Origin: Candidatus Obscuribacterales bacterium
GTDB taxonomy: Bacteria; Cyanobacteriota; Vampirovibrionia; Obscuribacterales; Obscuribacteraceae
Reading direction: 5' to 3'
Length of the DNA: 64,000 nt
Assembly: GCA_021732085.1 (NCBI GenBank)
Contig: JAKFVQ010000006.1
Coordinates: 118,270 to 182,269 of the forward strand
Shown here: positions 27,639-34,604 of the stretch, in pieces
Layout of the letters: each line of letters begins with the position of its first letter
How positions within the stretch are numbered: the stretch's first letter is position 1
Notes under the pieces: model-generated
What the model saw: the letters and a program-made list of their open reading frames with translations, nothing else
The model's database searches: none
What the model was told of the DNA's origin: nothing
Position numbers and translations under genes: made by a program

Positions 27639-27936
27639 TTTTAGAGACCTCGCAAGCTAAGCAATGTTTTTGATGACGACAAGCGATCACTTAGGTTCCG
27701 GAAGCACGACAATTTCCCGGATTCGAGACGGCCGCTCTTGGAACCGTCCAATCAACAGCACTGGAACCCGGGAAAGGCTGGACAAAAGCTAGCCAGAGGG
27801 TGGACAGAAGCTGGCGAGAAGCCCGCCAGCAGCTAAGTCAACAGTCCCAGCGTCCCTCGCCCCTTACGCCGCAGGGGGAGGGCGGCGAATTCTCTGAAAG
27901 CCTTACAAAGAATGCGCTTTGGAGAATCCCGTTACA
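27639..27936. other. Intergenic region with imperfect direct repeats
   Basis: This GC-rich spacer holds no gene. Around 27769-27815 two similar ~20-bp units occur in tandem (GCTGGACAAAAGCTAGCCA and GGTGGACAGAAGCTGGCGA). They could be remnants of a longer repeat. Confidence 0.4.
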
Positions 27937-27941
27937 TTGAC

Positions 27942-27970
27942 TTGACGGGATAAATCAATGCCGATAGTAT
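27942..27970 (+). promoter_or_regulatory. Promoter of the aromatic amino acid attenuator operon
   Basis: TTGACG (27942-27947) is separated by 17 bp from TAGTAT (27965-27970). Transcription would start near 27977, about 18 nt before the first leader peptide. An overlapping TTGACT at 27937 is an alternative -35. Confidence 0.6.
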
Positions 27971-27994
27971 GAATACATTGCTGGAGAAAAACAA

Positions 27995-28045
27995 ATGTCC
28001 GCTCGCAAAAGCTATTACTGGTACAAAGAGGTTCACTTGGTTTGA
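27995..28045 (+). CDS. Aromatic leader peptide 1
   Basis: A 16-residue frame, MSARKSYYWYKEVHLV, is preceded by GGAGA 7 bp before its ATG. Four aromatic codons in a row (TAT TAC TGG TAC, 28013-28024) give a ribosome-stalling site for low charged tRNA-Tyr or tRNA-Trp. The last codons overlap the left arm of an antiterminator helix, and the stop codon sits just after that arm. This is the geometry of classical trp/phe-type attenuation. The peptide itself probably has no function. Confidence 0.82.
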   Translation: MSARKSYYWYKEVHLV

Positions 28046-28107
28046 GCCACGCCCGAGCGTGCATTAACCAGGTGGACCGCAGTAGTTTCTGCGGTCCTTT
28101 TGTTTTT
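28030..28107 (+). terminator. Attenuator 1: antiterminator and intrinsic terminator
   Basis: The terminator is GGACCGCAG (28074-28082) paired with CTGCGGTCC (28089-28097), a perfect 9-bp stem with a 6-nt loop, followed by TTTTGTTTTT. The competing antiterminator pairs GGTTCACTTGGTT (28030-28042) with AACCAGGTGGACC (28066-28078), 13 pairs including two G-U. It takes away the first five bases of the terminator stem. A small CACGC/GCGTG hairpin (28048-28061) lies inside it. A ribosome reaching the stop of leader 1 would cover 28030-28042 and allow termination. One stalled at the Tyr/Trp codons would favour read-through. Confidence 0.85.
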
Positions 28108-28121
28108 AGAGGTAAATTGAA

Positions 28122-28175
28122 ATGAGAAATTGGTATTACAGCTATGCATTTGCAACCAGGGGAAGCCCCGGGTAG
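28122..28175 (+). CDS. Aromatic leader peptide 2
   Basis: A second leader frame, MRNWYYSYAFATRGSPG (17 residues), has its own AGAGGT ribosome site 8 bp upstream. It carries Trp4-Tyr5-Tyr6, Tyr8 and Phe10. It begins only after terminator 1, so it is transcribed only if the first attenuator is bypassed. Phe is present here but not in leader 1, so the two may sense different amino acid sets. Confidence 0.82.
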   Translation: MRNWYYSYAFATRGSPG

Positions 28176-28242
28176 ACCGTAGCATGTTGTAATCACAAGC
28201 TCACAGGTCCCGGCTCCCCAGAGGAGACGGGACCTTTACTTT
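28156..28242 (+). terminator. Attenuator 2: protector, antiterminator and terminator
   Basis: The terminator pairs AGGTCCCG (28205-28212) with CGGGACCT (28228-28235), extended inward by CTCC/GGAG, and is followed by TTTACTTT. The antiterminator pairs CCGGG and ACC (28168-28172 and 28176-28178) with GGT and CCCGG (28206-28213), with the TAG stop codon bulged out. A protector hairpin, CC-x-GGGG against CCCC-x-GG (28156-28172), can hide the antiterminator arm. The GGAGG site of the DAHP synthase gene follows 5 bp after the U-tract. Confidence 0.78.
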
Positions 28243-28255
28243 AACTGGAGGAATA

Positions 28256-29164
28256 ATGAAAGACGCAAGATTGGTTCTTAAACAAGAAAGCTCGAAGAGC
28301 ACGAAGATTCACATCGGAGGCTCTACCATCGGTGGTAATGAGCTCTTTATTGTTGGCGGACCATGTTCAATCGAAAGCTTAGAACAGATGGAGCAAGTCG
28401 CCATCGCCCTTTCTCACGGACCGGTGCAAGCGATCCGCGGTGGCGCATTTAAGCCGAGAACGTCTCCATACTCCTTTCAGGGAATGGGCATTGAGGGATT
28501 GCAAATCCTCTCTGATATAAACCGCCGCTTCAACGTTCCAACTATCACTGAAGTGATGACAGAATCACAGATTCCAGACATCGTGCAACACGCCGACGTC
28601 CTTCAAATCGGCAGCCGTAACATGCAAAATTTCGACTTGCTAAAAGCAGTCGGAAGTGCCGGCAAACCAGTAATTCTAAAACGCGGGCTAGCTGCGACCC
28701 TGGAAGAATTTATCCTGGCTGCCGAATACATCATGGCTCACGGCAACCCCAATGTAATCCTATGCGAGCGCGGCATACGCAGCTTCGACACATTCACCAG
28801 AAACGTTCTAGATCTCGGTGCAGTCGTTGCTCTCAAACAGTTGACTCATTTGCCAGTGCTTGTAGATCCAAGCCACGCCGCCGGAAAGAGCGAATTGATT
28901 GCCGATCTTTCAAAAGCTGCCGTTGCATGTGGGGCAGATGGGCTGATGATTGAATGCCACCCGGAACCGGAGAAATCAGTTTCGGATGCTCGACAAGCGC
29001 TCTCCCTCGAGCAAATGATTGATTTGATCGAAAACCTAAGACTGATCGCATTGGCTGTTGGTCGTAACATTCCGTCGCCAAAAGAAACCCGAGCCTTGTC
29101 ACAACTAACCATTGGGCAGAACGAATTTGCCAATCAATTTCACGTTGCAGAACTAATCGCCTAA
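28256..29164 (+). CDS. aroF: 3-deoxy-7-phosphoheptulonate (DAHP) synthase, type I beta
   Basis: The 302-residue enzyme condenses phosphoenolpyruvate with erythrose 4-phosphate, the first step of the shikimate pathway. It matches the KDO8P synthase-like (I-beta) subgroup: GGPCSIES with the metal-binding Cys37, IRGGAFKPRTSPYSFQG, QIGSRNMQNF, LKRGLAAT, DPSHAAGK and MIECHPEPEKSVSDARQAL. The N-terminus before the barrel is only about 35 residues, too short for the regulatory FL/ACT-like domain of some relatives, and no chorismate mutase is fused. No allosteric domain is visible, which fits control by the upstream tandem attenuator. The ATG has a GGAGG site. The next gene, tyrA, is on the same strand. 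Confidence 0.96.
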   Translation: MKDARLVLKQESSKSTKIHIGGSTIGGNELFIVGGPCSIESLEQMEQVAIALSHGPVQAIRGGAFKPRTSPYSFQGMGIEGLQILSDINRRFNVPTITEVMTESQIPDIVQHADVLQIGSRNMQNFDLLKAVGSAGKPVILKRGLAATLEEFILAAEYIMAHGNPNVILCERGIRSFDTFTRNVLDLGAVVALKQLTHLPVLVDPSHAAGKSELIADLSKAAVACGADGLMIECHPEPEKSVSDARQALSLEQMIDLIENLRLIALAVGRNIPSPKETRALSQLTIGQNEFANQFHVAELIA

Positions 29165-29248
29165 CAATCTTCGCCCATGAGAAGTCGTATTCGTTCGGCA
29201 AAAGGCTTACAAGCAAAGATGAAAGCTGCGCTCCAAGAGGAAAGAAAA

Positions 29249-30562
29249 ATGACTATGCATTGGCCCCAAGCGGGGCAAATAACACTATCCACTAACGACA
29301 ATAGCATCATGCCGGAGCAGGGCCGCAACGCCGATTCGAGAATCCAATACCTTCGAATGGAAATTGATTCTTTAGACAACAAACTCACCCAACTTTTACT
29401 TGCAAGATTCGAACTTGCAAAAGCGATCGCAGACGAAAAGGATAAGGCAGGATTACCCATACGAGATGGCTCGCGCGAACAGGCTCTTCTTGAGAGAATC
29501 TCCGGACTCATCGCTGAGCAAGAAACAAAGGAATTTATATCTGAAATTTTCAAAGAGATAATGGAGCAGAGCGTTGCTTTCCAACTTTCACTGAAGAAAA
29601 AAGAAACTCAATTTGTGCGGACTGAAAATAGCTTTCCGAACATATGCATAATCGGAGCCGGGCTTATTGGTGGAGCTTTGGCAAGGCAAATAAAATCTTG
29701 CAATCCTGAGAGCGAAATAAACGCAATAGATAGAAAAGAGAATGTCGAATCACTCAGACGGAGCGCTTTGTTCGAGAGCGTGGAAGCCGGAGTCGAGCCT
29801 GACCTGATAAAGAAAGCATCCCTCGTGGTTATTGCCTGCTCACCGGAGAGGAGCTTAGATATCCTGAGCGGAATCGCAGCACATCTATCCTCCGGTCAGA
29901 TAGTTATGGACGTCTGCTCAACGAAAGCACAAATATGTTCTCTTGCAGAGCAGCTGGATTTAAATGGCGCAGAGTTTATTGGCGGCCATCCGTTCTTCGG
30001 AAGCGAGAAGCAGGGCTTTGTTGCATCAGCCGACGTGGAGCTAGATCAGAAAACATTCTGCCTCGTGCCAACTTCAAAGTCCTCAGACTTTTCGCTCGCC
30101 AGATTGAGAGGCTGGCTTTCATCAATGAATTTCCAGGTATTTTCAACGAACGCGAACTTGCACGACAAGACCGTTGCATTGACGAGCCACCTTATTCAAC
30201 TCTTTGCCAGCGCTCTTGGAAGCGCAATCTTCGAAGAGCTGGTGGTGACCGGTGAAGATGATCATCTAATACTATCTGGCGGAGCATTTGCGGGACTGAG
30301 CCGCTTGATGAATAGCCCTTCCGCGATGTGGCAAGAGGTTGTCGGCCAAAATTCAGGAGAAATCTTGCGATTATCCCAAAGTGTTTTTTCCAAGATAATG
30401 CAGATGAGCAAGGGTTCTCAAGATGACGCATTTGAGGGCGATAGCAGCAGAAAGCATTCGCTAGAGGAAATGGAGCCAAGTCCAAAGAATGGCTTAGCAA
30501 GCCAATTTCATGGAATATTCGAGCAAGCCAAACAAGTAAAATCGTTAGCAAAGATCTCTTGA
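29249..30562 (+). CDS. tyrA: Bifunctional chorismate mutase / prephenate dehydrogenase
   Basis: The 437 residues join an AroQ-type chorismate mutase (about 30-115, LRMEIDSLDNKLTQLLLARFELAKAIADEK) to a prephenate dehydrogenase. The dehydrogenase has a Rossmann motif (CIIGAGLIGGALA), DVCSTKAQ and the catalytic-region GGHPFFGSEKQG. This is the T-protein layout: chorismate to prephenate to 4-hydroxyphenylpyruvate, toward tyrosine. I chose the ATG at 29249 because AAGAGG lies 8 bp upstream. The ATG at 29177 has no ribosome site, though it would close the 84-bp gap to aroF. No C-terminal ACT domain is visible. The tail after about residue 400 is a low-conservation, charged extension. The gene is co-transcribed with aroF under the attenuator. 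Confidence 0.93.
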   Translation: MTMHWPQAGQITLSTNDNSIMPEQGRNADSRIQYLRMEIDSLDNKLTQLLLARFELAKAIADEKDKAGLPIRDGSREQALLERISGLIAEQETKEFISEIFKEIMEQSVAFQLSLKKKETQFVRTENSFPNICIIGAGLIGGALARQIKSCNPESEINAIDRKENVESLRRSALFESVEAGVEPDLIKKASLVVIACSPERSLDILSGIAAHLSSGQIVMDVCSTKAQICSLAEQLDLNGAEFIGGHPFFGSEKQGFVASADVELDQKTFCLVPTSKSSDFSLARLRGWLSSMNFQVFSTNANLHDKTVALTSHLIQLFASALGSAIFEELVVTGEDDHLILSGGAFAGLSRLMNSPSAMWQEVVGQNSGEILRLSQSVFSKIMQMSKGSQDDAFEGDSSRKHSLEEMEPSPKNGLASQFHGIFEQAKQVKSLAKIS

Positions 30563-30619
30563 AAACCGCATGAATATTAAATCCTGTAAATTCGGGATAA
30601 TTTTGAAGCGACCAGCGTC

Positions 30620-30733
30620 GTGATAAAAGTAACCCGCAAAAAGACAAAAGGTGTTTTCACGATGTTGCTACTTACTTTTGCTGCTCTAGCCGCTAGCACT
30701 GCCTTCGGACTCGTCCTCAAAGAATTGCTTTAA
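30620..30733 (+). CDS. Possible small single-span membrane protein
   Basis: A 37-codon GTG-initiated frame encodes a basic start (IKVTRKKTKG) followed by one hydrophobic helix (MLLLTFAALAASTAFGLVL) and KELL. An internal ATG at 30662 would leave the helix alone, and an AAGGTG before it is a possible ribosome site. The positive-inside pattern is what a small membrane protein should show, but no homologue is recognised. Confidence 0.35.
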   Translation: MIKVTRKKTKGVFTMLLLTFAALAASTAFGLVLKELL

Positions 30734-30920
30734 TCACCTATGCTCCACCGCTTGGGCGCGCATTGTTCTGAGCAAATGCTGCCGAGACTCTGAATGGGAC
30801 GGCCAGTATCCTAACCAGTTCTCGAGCAAAATGCGACGACAGCATTCTAAGCGCTGTTCTTTGGGAGGATGCATTGACGCAGAATGCGCAGGAGCATCCG
30901 GGGCGCTTTACAGAAATATT

Positions 30921-31151
30921 CTAGGCCTTGGGAATTTTGCTGAACGGTGGAAATCCATCGAGATCATCACAACTGTGTTTAGTCCATCGATCTCGCAGCT
31001 CCTTATATGCATCCCCTGCCAGATCTTTCTTTCCTTTCTCAAAAAGATTCAAGACCTCTTCGGCAATTTTGCCGCATGTCTCACGTTGATCGCTGCTGCC
31101 GGCTATTTGCGCTCCGATTGACTTATCCATTCCACTACTCCAATTCGACAT
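30921..31151 (-). CDS. Hypothetical small soluble protein
   Basis: A 76-codon frame from an ATG with AAGGG 4 bp upstream. It encodes a charged helical protein (SSDQRETCGKIAEEVLNLFEKGKKDLAGDAYKELRDRW) ending CDDLDGFPPFSKIPKA. The composition is protein-like, and the opposite-strand frame looks less so. The frame can be extended upstream to a GTG at 31247. No family is recognised. Confidence 0.4.
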   Translation of the reverse strand: MSNWSSGMDKSIGAQIAGSSDQRETCGKIAEEVLNLFEKGKKDLAGDAYKELRDRWTKHSCDDLDGFPPFSKIPKA

Positions 31152-31328
31152 TACCCTTGGCGAAGAATACGCCTCAGTTCGTGTAATAAGCGTGAAAGCA
31201 AGCTGGGATGCTACCCCATCGCGCCGGGCCGTCATTTCATGGAGCACTAGCGATTATTCTTAGATCGTAAGAATTATTGGAACTTAGCGGATCCGCCAAA
31301 TGCGTCTAGGCAAACGAGGGCGCTTATA

Positions 31329-31381
31329 TATAATGGAAACAGAGACACTTATCGTTTACCCCCTTTCCCTCAAACGATAAG
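31329..31381 (+). promoter_or_regulatory. -10 element and 5' UTR hairpin for the TPR gene
   Basis: A consensus TATAAT (31329-31334) is followed 13 bp later by CTTATCGTTT (31348-31357), which pairs perfectly with AAACGATAAG (31372-31381) around a pyrimidine-rich 14-nt loop. If transcription starts near 31341, the hairpin would sit at the very 5' end of the mRNA, as mRNA-stabilising or regulator-binding stems do. No good -35 is visible. Confidence 0.5.
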
Positions 31382-31463
31382 CACTCCACGGAATCTTACT
31401 AAGCGAATTGCGTCTGGCGTTCAAAACGCTCAACTGCACGTGCTCCCCTCTAAGGCGGTCAAC

Positions 31464-32225
31464 ATGACAGCAACAACAAAATCAGCCTCGACTAAGGACA
31501 GCCCTGTCGATTCAGTATTCCTTGCTTTAGGTCATATGTATGACTTAATGGGACAGATGGGCAATGCCCTGGGAATCTATAATTCCGTCATCAAAAGAAA
31601 TCCGGTTTGCGTCAAAGCCCTTTACTCGCGAGGACTGATCCTACTCTGGAAGTCACAGGATGATCTGGCGATGAGAGATCTACATAAGGCAGTGGCAAGT
31701 GCCAGCAGAGATCGTGTCGCCTTAAGGAATCGGGCTCTGGGATATACCTTTGCCGAGAATATGGACGCTGCTGTAAAAGACATCTCGAAGGCGCTTGAGT
31801 CGAAAGAATGGGATGCAGCGACTTGTATAGTGGCTTATGCGATTTACATCAAACAGGGCATGCATGCCGAGGCCAGTAACGTGCTCCTCAACGCAGAGGG
31901 ACGGATAAGCGGTCAAGAATGGCCGCTGCCCATCATTCAATACCTTAAAAACGCCATAGACATGAGCTCCCTTATGACAATAGCTAACGCCTCAAAAGGT
32001 AAGCTGTTAGAAGCCAGATGCTACCTGGGCTTTGTAAAGGCACTCGGTCCAAACCCTGGTGAAGGAAAAGCTGATCTGCGTTTCGTAACGGATGCGGACA
32101 CGGGGTCTGCGCTTATCCGTGTAATGGCGACCAGGCTATTGCATAACCTAGAAAAGGGTCTAGACGAATCCATTCAGCGGCGAGCGGAGAACAACGACCG
32201 CATAAGCGGCATGGATTGGATGTAG
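31464..32225 (+). CDS. TPR-repeat protein
   Basis: The 253-residue cytoplasmic protein starts at the ATG at 31464, with AAGGCGG upstream (an in-frame GTG at 31440 has none). TPR-like units appear from about residue 20: FLALGHMYDLMGQMGNALGIYNSVIKRNP, VKALYSRGLILLWKSQDDLAMRDLHKAVA, then ALRNRALGYTFAENMDAAVKDISKALES. The C-terminus is helical and unrecognised. It ends 15 bp from the convergent ppk1 gene. Confidence 0.75.
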   Translation: MTATTKSASTKDSPVDSVFLALGHMYDLMGQMGNALGIYNSVIKRNPVCVKALYSRGLILLWKSQDDLAMRDLHKAVASASRDRVALRNRALGYTFAENMDAAVKDISKALESKEWDAATCIVAYAIYIKQGMHAEASNVLLNAEGRISGQEWPLPIIQYLKNAIDMSSLMTIANASKGKLLEARCYLGFVKALGPNPGEGKADLRFVTDADTGSALIRVMATRLLHNLEKGLDESIQRRAENNDRISGMDWM

Positions 32226-32240
32226 TTCAGTCGAAACTGT

Positions 32241-34457
32241 TTAGCTTTCGTCTGTGCGCTCAGGGCGCGTATCGCTTCCGGACAGGCGCCGGGCAATGAA
32301 CTCAGCTTGCGCGTTGATTCGTTTCTCTGACGGCTTAGGCAGCAGGCGGACATAGGATCCGTCCGACTTCATTTCACGGGCCTTAACCCGGTCACTCAAA
32401 TACATAGTCAAAATGTCATCGCGCACAGTGCGAACCAAACGCTGCTCTTCCAGTGGGAATAGGACCTCGACACGTCCGTTCAAATTTCGTGGCATGAGGT
32501 CGGCACTGCCCATAAGAATTTCTTCTTTTCCGCCATTTCGGAAATAATAAATACGGCTATGCTCAAGGAAGCGCCCGACTATACTGACCACGCGCACATT
32601 ATCGCTGACGCCAGGAATGCCTGGTTTCATGCAGCAAATTCCGCGCACTAAAAGATCAACTTGAACACCGGCACGCGATGCCTCGTACAGAAGTTCGATC
32701 ATTTCAGAATCCACCAGCGCATTCATTTTGAAGATCAAATGACCGCGCTCACCATGTTGTTGGTGCCTGATCTCGCGCTTTATTAGGGCTTCTATGCGTT
32801 GTCTCAAGTTAATGGGTGCAACCGCTAATTTTCGATAATCAGTTTTTGCTGAATATCCAGTCAAGTAATTGAACAAGTCAGTCACGTCAGCACCGATTTC
32901 ATCGTCGCAGGTGAAAAGACCAGTGTCAGTGTAAAAGTGGGCTGTTACAGGGTTATAGTTGCCAGTTCCCAAATGCACATATCGTTTGATTGTGTCGCCT
33001 TCACGACGCACGACCATCGCAACTTTTGAGTGCACTTTCAGTCCCAAGAGTCCGTAGACAACGTGAACACCCTCAGCTTCAAGAGCCCTGGCCCATTCAA
33101 TATTACTTTCTTCGTCAAAGCGCGCTTTGAGCTCAACTAGAACAGCGACTTGCTTTCCGTATTCCATCGCATCGAGAAGGGCTTCAACGACCGGAGAATT
33201 CGCTCCCGCTCTATAAAGCGTCATCTTAATTGCAAGGACATCCGGGTCTTTAGCTGCAGCACGCAGGAAATCAATCACGGGTTGAAATGAGTCATACGGA
33301 TGGTGGAGCAGGAAATCCTTCTGTCTGATAGCGCTGAAGATATCGAGTTCCTTGTTATCTGCATAAAGATTGGACGGAATAACCGGCACGAAATTGGTAT
33401 ATTTCAGATCAGGACGATTGATCACCTGCAAATAGCGCAGGCGGCTCAGATCGAGAATTCCCTGGACGTGATAAACGTCTTCCAAATCAATTTCGAGATT
33501 ATTGACAAGAATTTGAAGAATGCTCACAGGCATTGTGTAGTTTACTTTCAAACGCACCACATCGCCAAAGCGGCGTTGTCTCAGCCCTTCCTCGGTGGTT
33601 TCCAGCAAGTCGGCGGCTTCCAGTTCTTGAATTGCAAGCTCCGCATTTCTTGTAACATGGAACGGGTGAGCATCGAGAACTTCCATGCCGGGGAAAAGAT
33701 CCTGCAGATTGGCAGCGATCAATTCCTCAAGCCAGACGAAATTTCGTGATTTTAGAGAATCGAGACGACGGCTCGGTCCGCCATGCACGCGGTCCAGAGC
33801 AATGAGTTGTGGCAATGTATCAGGCACTTTGATGCGGGCGAATCTTTCATTGCCATCAAGATCACGAATCAAAACTGCCAGGTTTACGCTCAAATTGGAA
33901 ATGTGCGGAAACGGACGGCCTGGATCGAAAGCTAACGGTGTAAGTACTGGAAACACGGTGTGGATAAAGTAGTCTCTAGCCCGTGCTCGCTGCCGTGCAT
34001 TCAGCTCGGCATACTTCAAGATCTGAACGCCCTCTTCCTTCAAAGCAGGCGAGAGCTGCTGAGAAAGGCAGCTGTGCGCGACCGACAAGAGACTGCTGAC
34101 TTCAGATCTGATTGCTGCCAATTGCTGAGCAGGAGTCATCCGATCTGGACCAGGAGGAGCCGCACCGGATTCGAGCTGGCGTTTCAGTCCAGCAACACGC
34201 ACCATAAAGAATTCATCCAGGTTTGAGCCCAAAATGGAGAGAAACTTAAATCTCTCTAGTAGCGGATTAGTCTCATCTTGTGCTTCCTCAAGAACACGCT
34301 TCTGGAAAGCAAGAAGACTCAGTTCGCGGTTAATATAAAGAGCTGGATCGTCCAGACGCAAAGGAGCGATATCAGACGTGGCTCCGTCGGCTCCATTGGT
34401 GCTGGCAGCGCGTCCACGCTTCCTGGCCCTTATTCTGTGTGGTCTGGGGCTAGTCAT
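32241..34457 (-). CDS. ppk1: Polyphosphate kinase 1
   Basis: The 738-residue enzyme reversibly transfers the gamma-phosphate of ATP to polyphosphate. All PPK1 regions are present: the N-terminal YINRELSLLAFQKRVLEEA..NLDEFFMVRVAGLK, the head domain, and the C1 region with LKARFDEESNIEWARALEAEGVHVVYGLLGLKVHSKVAMV and YVHLGTGNYNPVTAHFYTD. The C2 region has LVRGICCMKPG, FLEHSRIYYF and LMGSADLMPRNLNGRVEVLFP. Both active-site histidines (HSK and LEHSRI) are kept. Length is typical. The N-terminal 25 residues are a basic extension. Together with glgX in the window, it fits an organism that cycles polyphosphate and glycogen. Confidence 0.97.
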   Translation of the reverse strand: MTSPRPHRIRARKRGRAASTNGADGATSDIAPLRLDDPALYINRELSLLAFQKRVLEEAQDETNPLLERFKFLSILGSNLDEFFMVRVAGLKRQLESGAAPPGPDRMTPAQQLAAIRSEVSSLLSVAHSCLSQQLSPALKEEGVQILKYAELNARQRARARDYFIHTVFPVLTPLAFDPGRPFPHISNLSVNLAVLIRDLDGNERFARIKVPDTLPQLIALDRVHGGPSRRLDSLKSRNFVWLEELIAANLQDLFPGMEVLDAHPFHVTRNAELAIQELEAADLLETTEEGLRQRRFGDVVRLKVNYTMPVSILQILVNNLEIDLEDVYHVQGILDLSRLRYLQVINRPDLKYTNFVPVIPSNLYADNKELDIFSAIRQKDFLLHHPYDSFQPVIDFLRAAAKDPDVLAIKMTLYRAGANSPVVEALLDAMEYGKQVAVLVELKARFDEESNIEWARALEAEGVHVVYGLLGLKVHSKVAMVVRREGDTIKRYVHLGTGNYNPVTAHFYTDTGLFTCDDEIGADVTDLFNYLTGYSAKTDYRKLAVAPINLRQRIEALIKREIRHQQHGERGHLIFKMNALVDSEMIELLYEASRAGVQVDLLVRGICCMKPGIPGVSDNVRVVSIVGRFLEHSRIYYFRNGGKEEILMGSADLMPRNLNGRVEVLFPLEEQRLVRTVRDDILTMYLSDRVKAREMKSDGSYVRLLPKPSEKRINAQAEFIARRLSGSDTRPERTDES

Positions 34458-34535
34458 CTACCCATAATCTACCCGATAATGGCTCCGTCGTGCAGCCGGC
34501 TTGAGCATACTGACGATTAAAGTTCCTAAAGATAA

Positions 34536-34568
34536 GAGTGTCAAAGGATTATTCTTCCTCTGACACTC
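34536..34568 (-). terminator. Intrinsic terminator after VIT/VWA-like gene
   Basis: GAGTGTCA (34536-34543) pairs with TGACACTC (34561-34568), and AGGA/TCCT extends the stem inward past one mismatch. The minus-strand tail is TTATCTTT. It lies 37 bp past the stop at 34605 and separates that gene from ppk1. Confidence 0.7.
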
Positions 34569-34604
34569 AATGATTGGACGAATTTTACAATCGGCTCTTA
34601 GCTG

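Larger units (their letters stand above)
30734..31463. other. Intergenic region with one doubtful gene and a promoter
   Basis: Opposed frames overlap here. I give some credit only to the minus-strand frame at 30921-31151. The right end has a promoter and hairpin serving the TPR gene at 31464. Nothing else stands out. Confidence 0.35.

Noticed and set aside
28074..28107. Terminator 1 as the end of an unrelated small RNA gene
   Set aside because: The matching antiterminator, the leader codons and the second module downstream explain it better as an attenuator.
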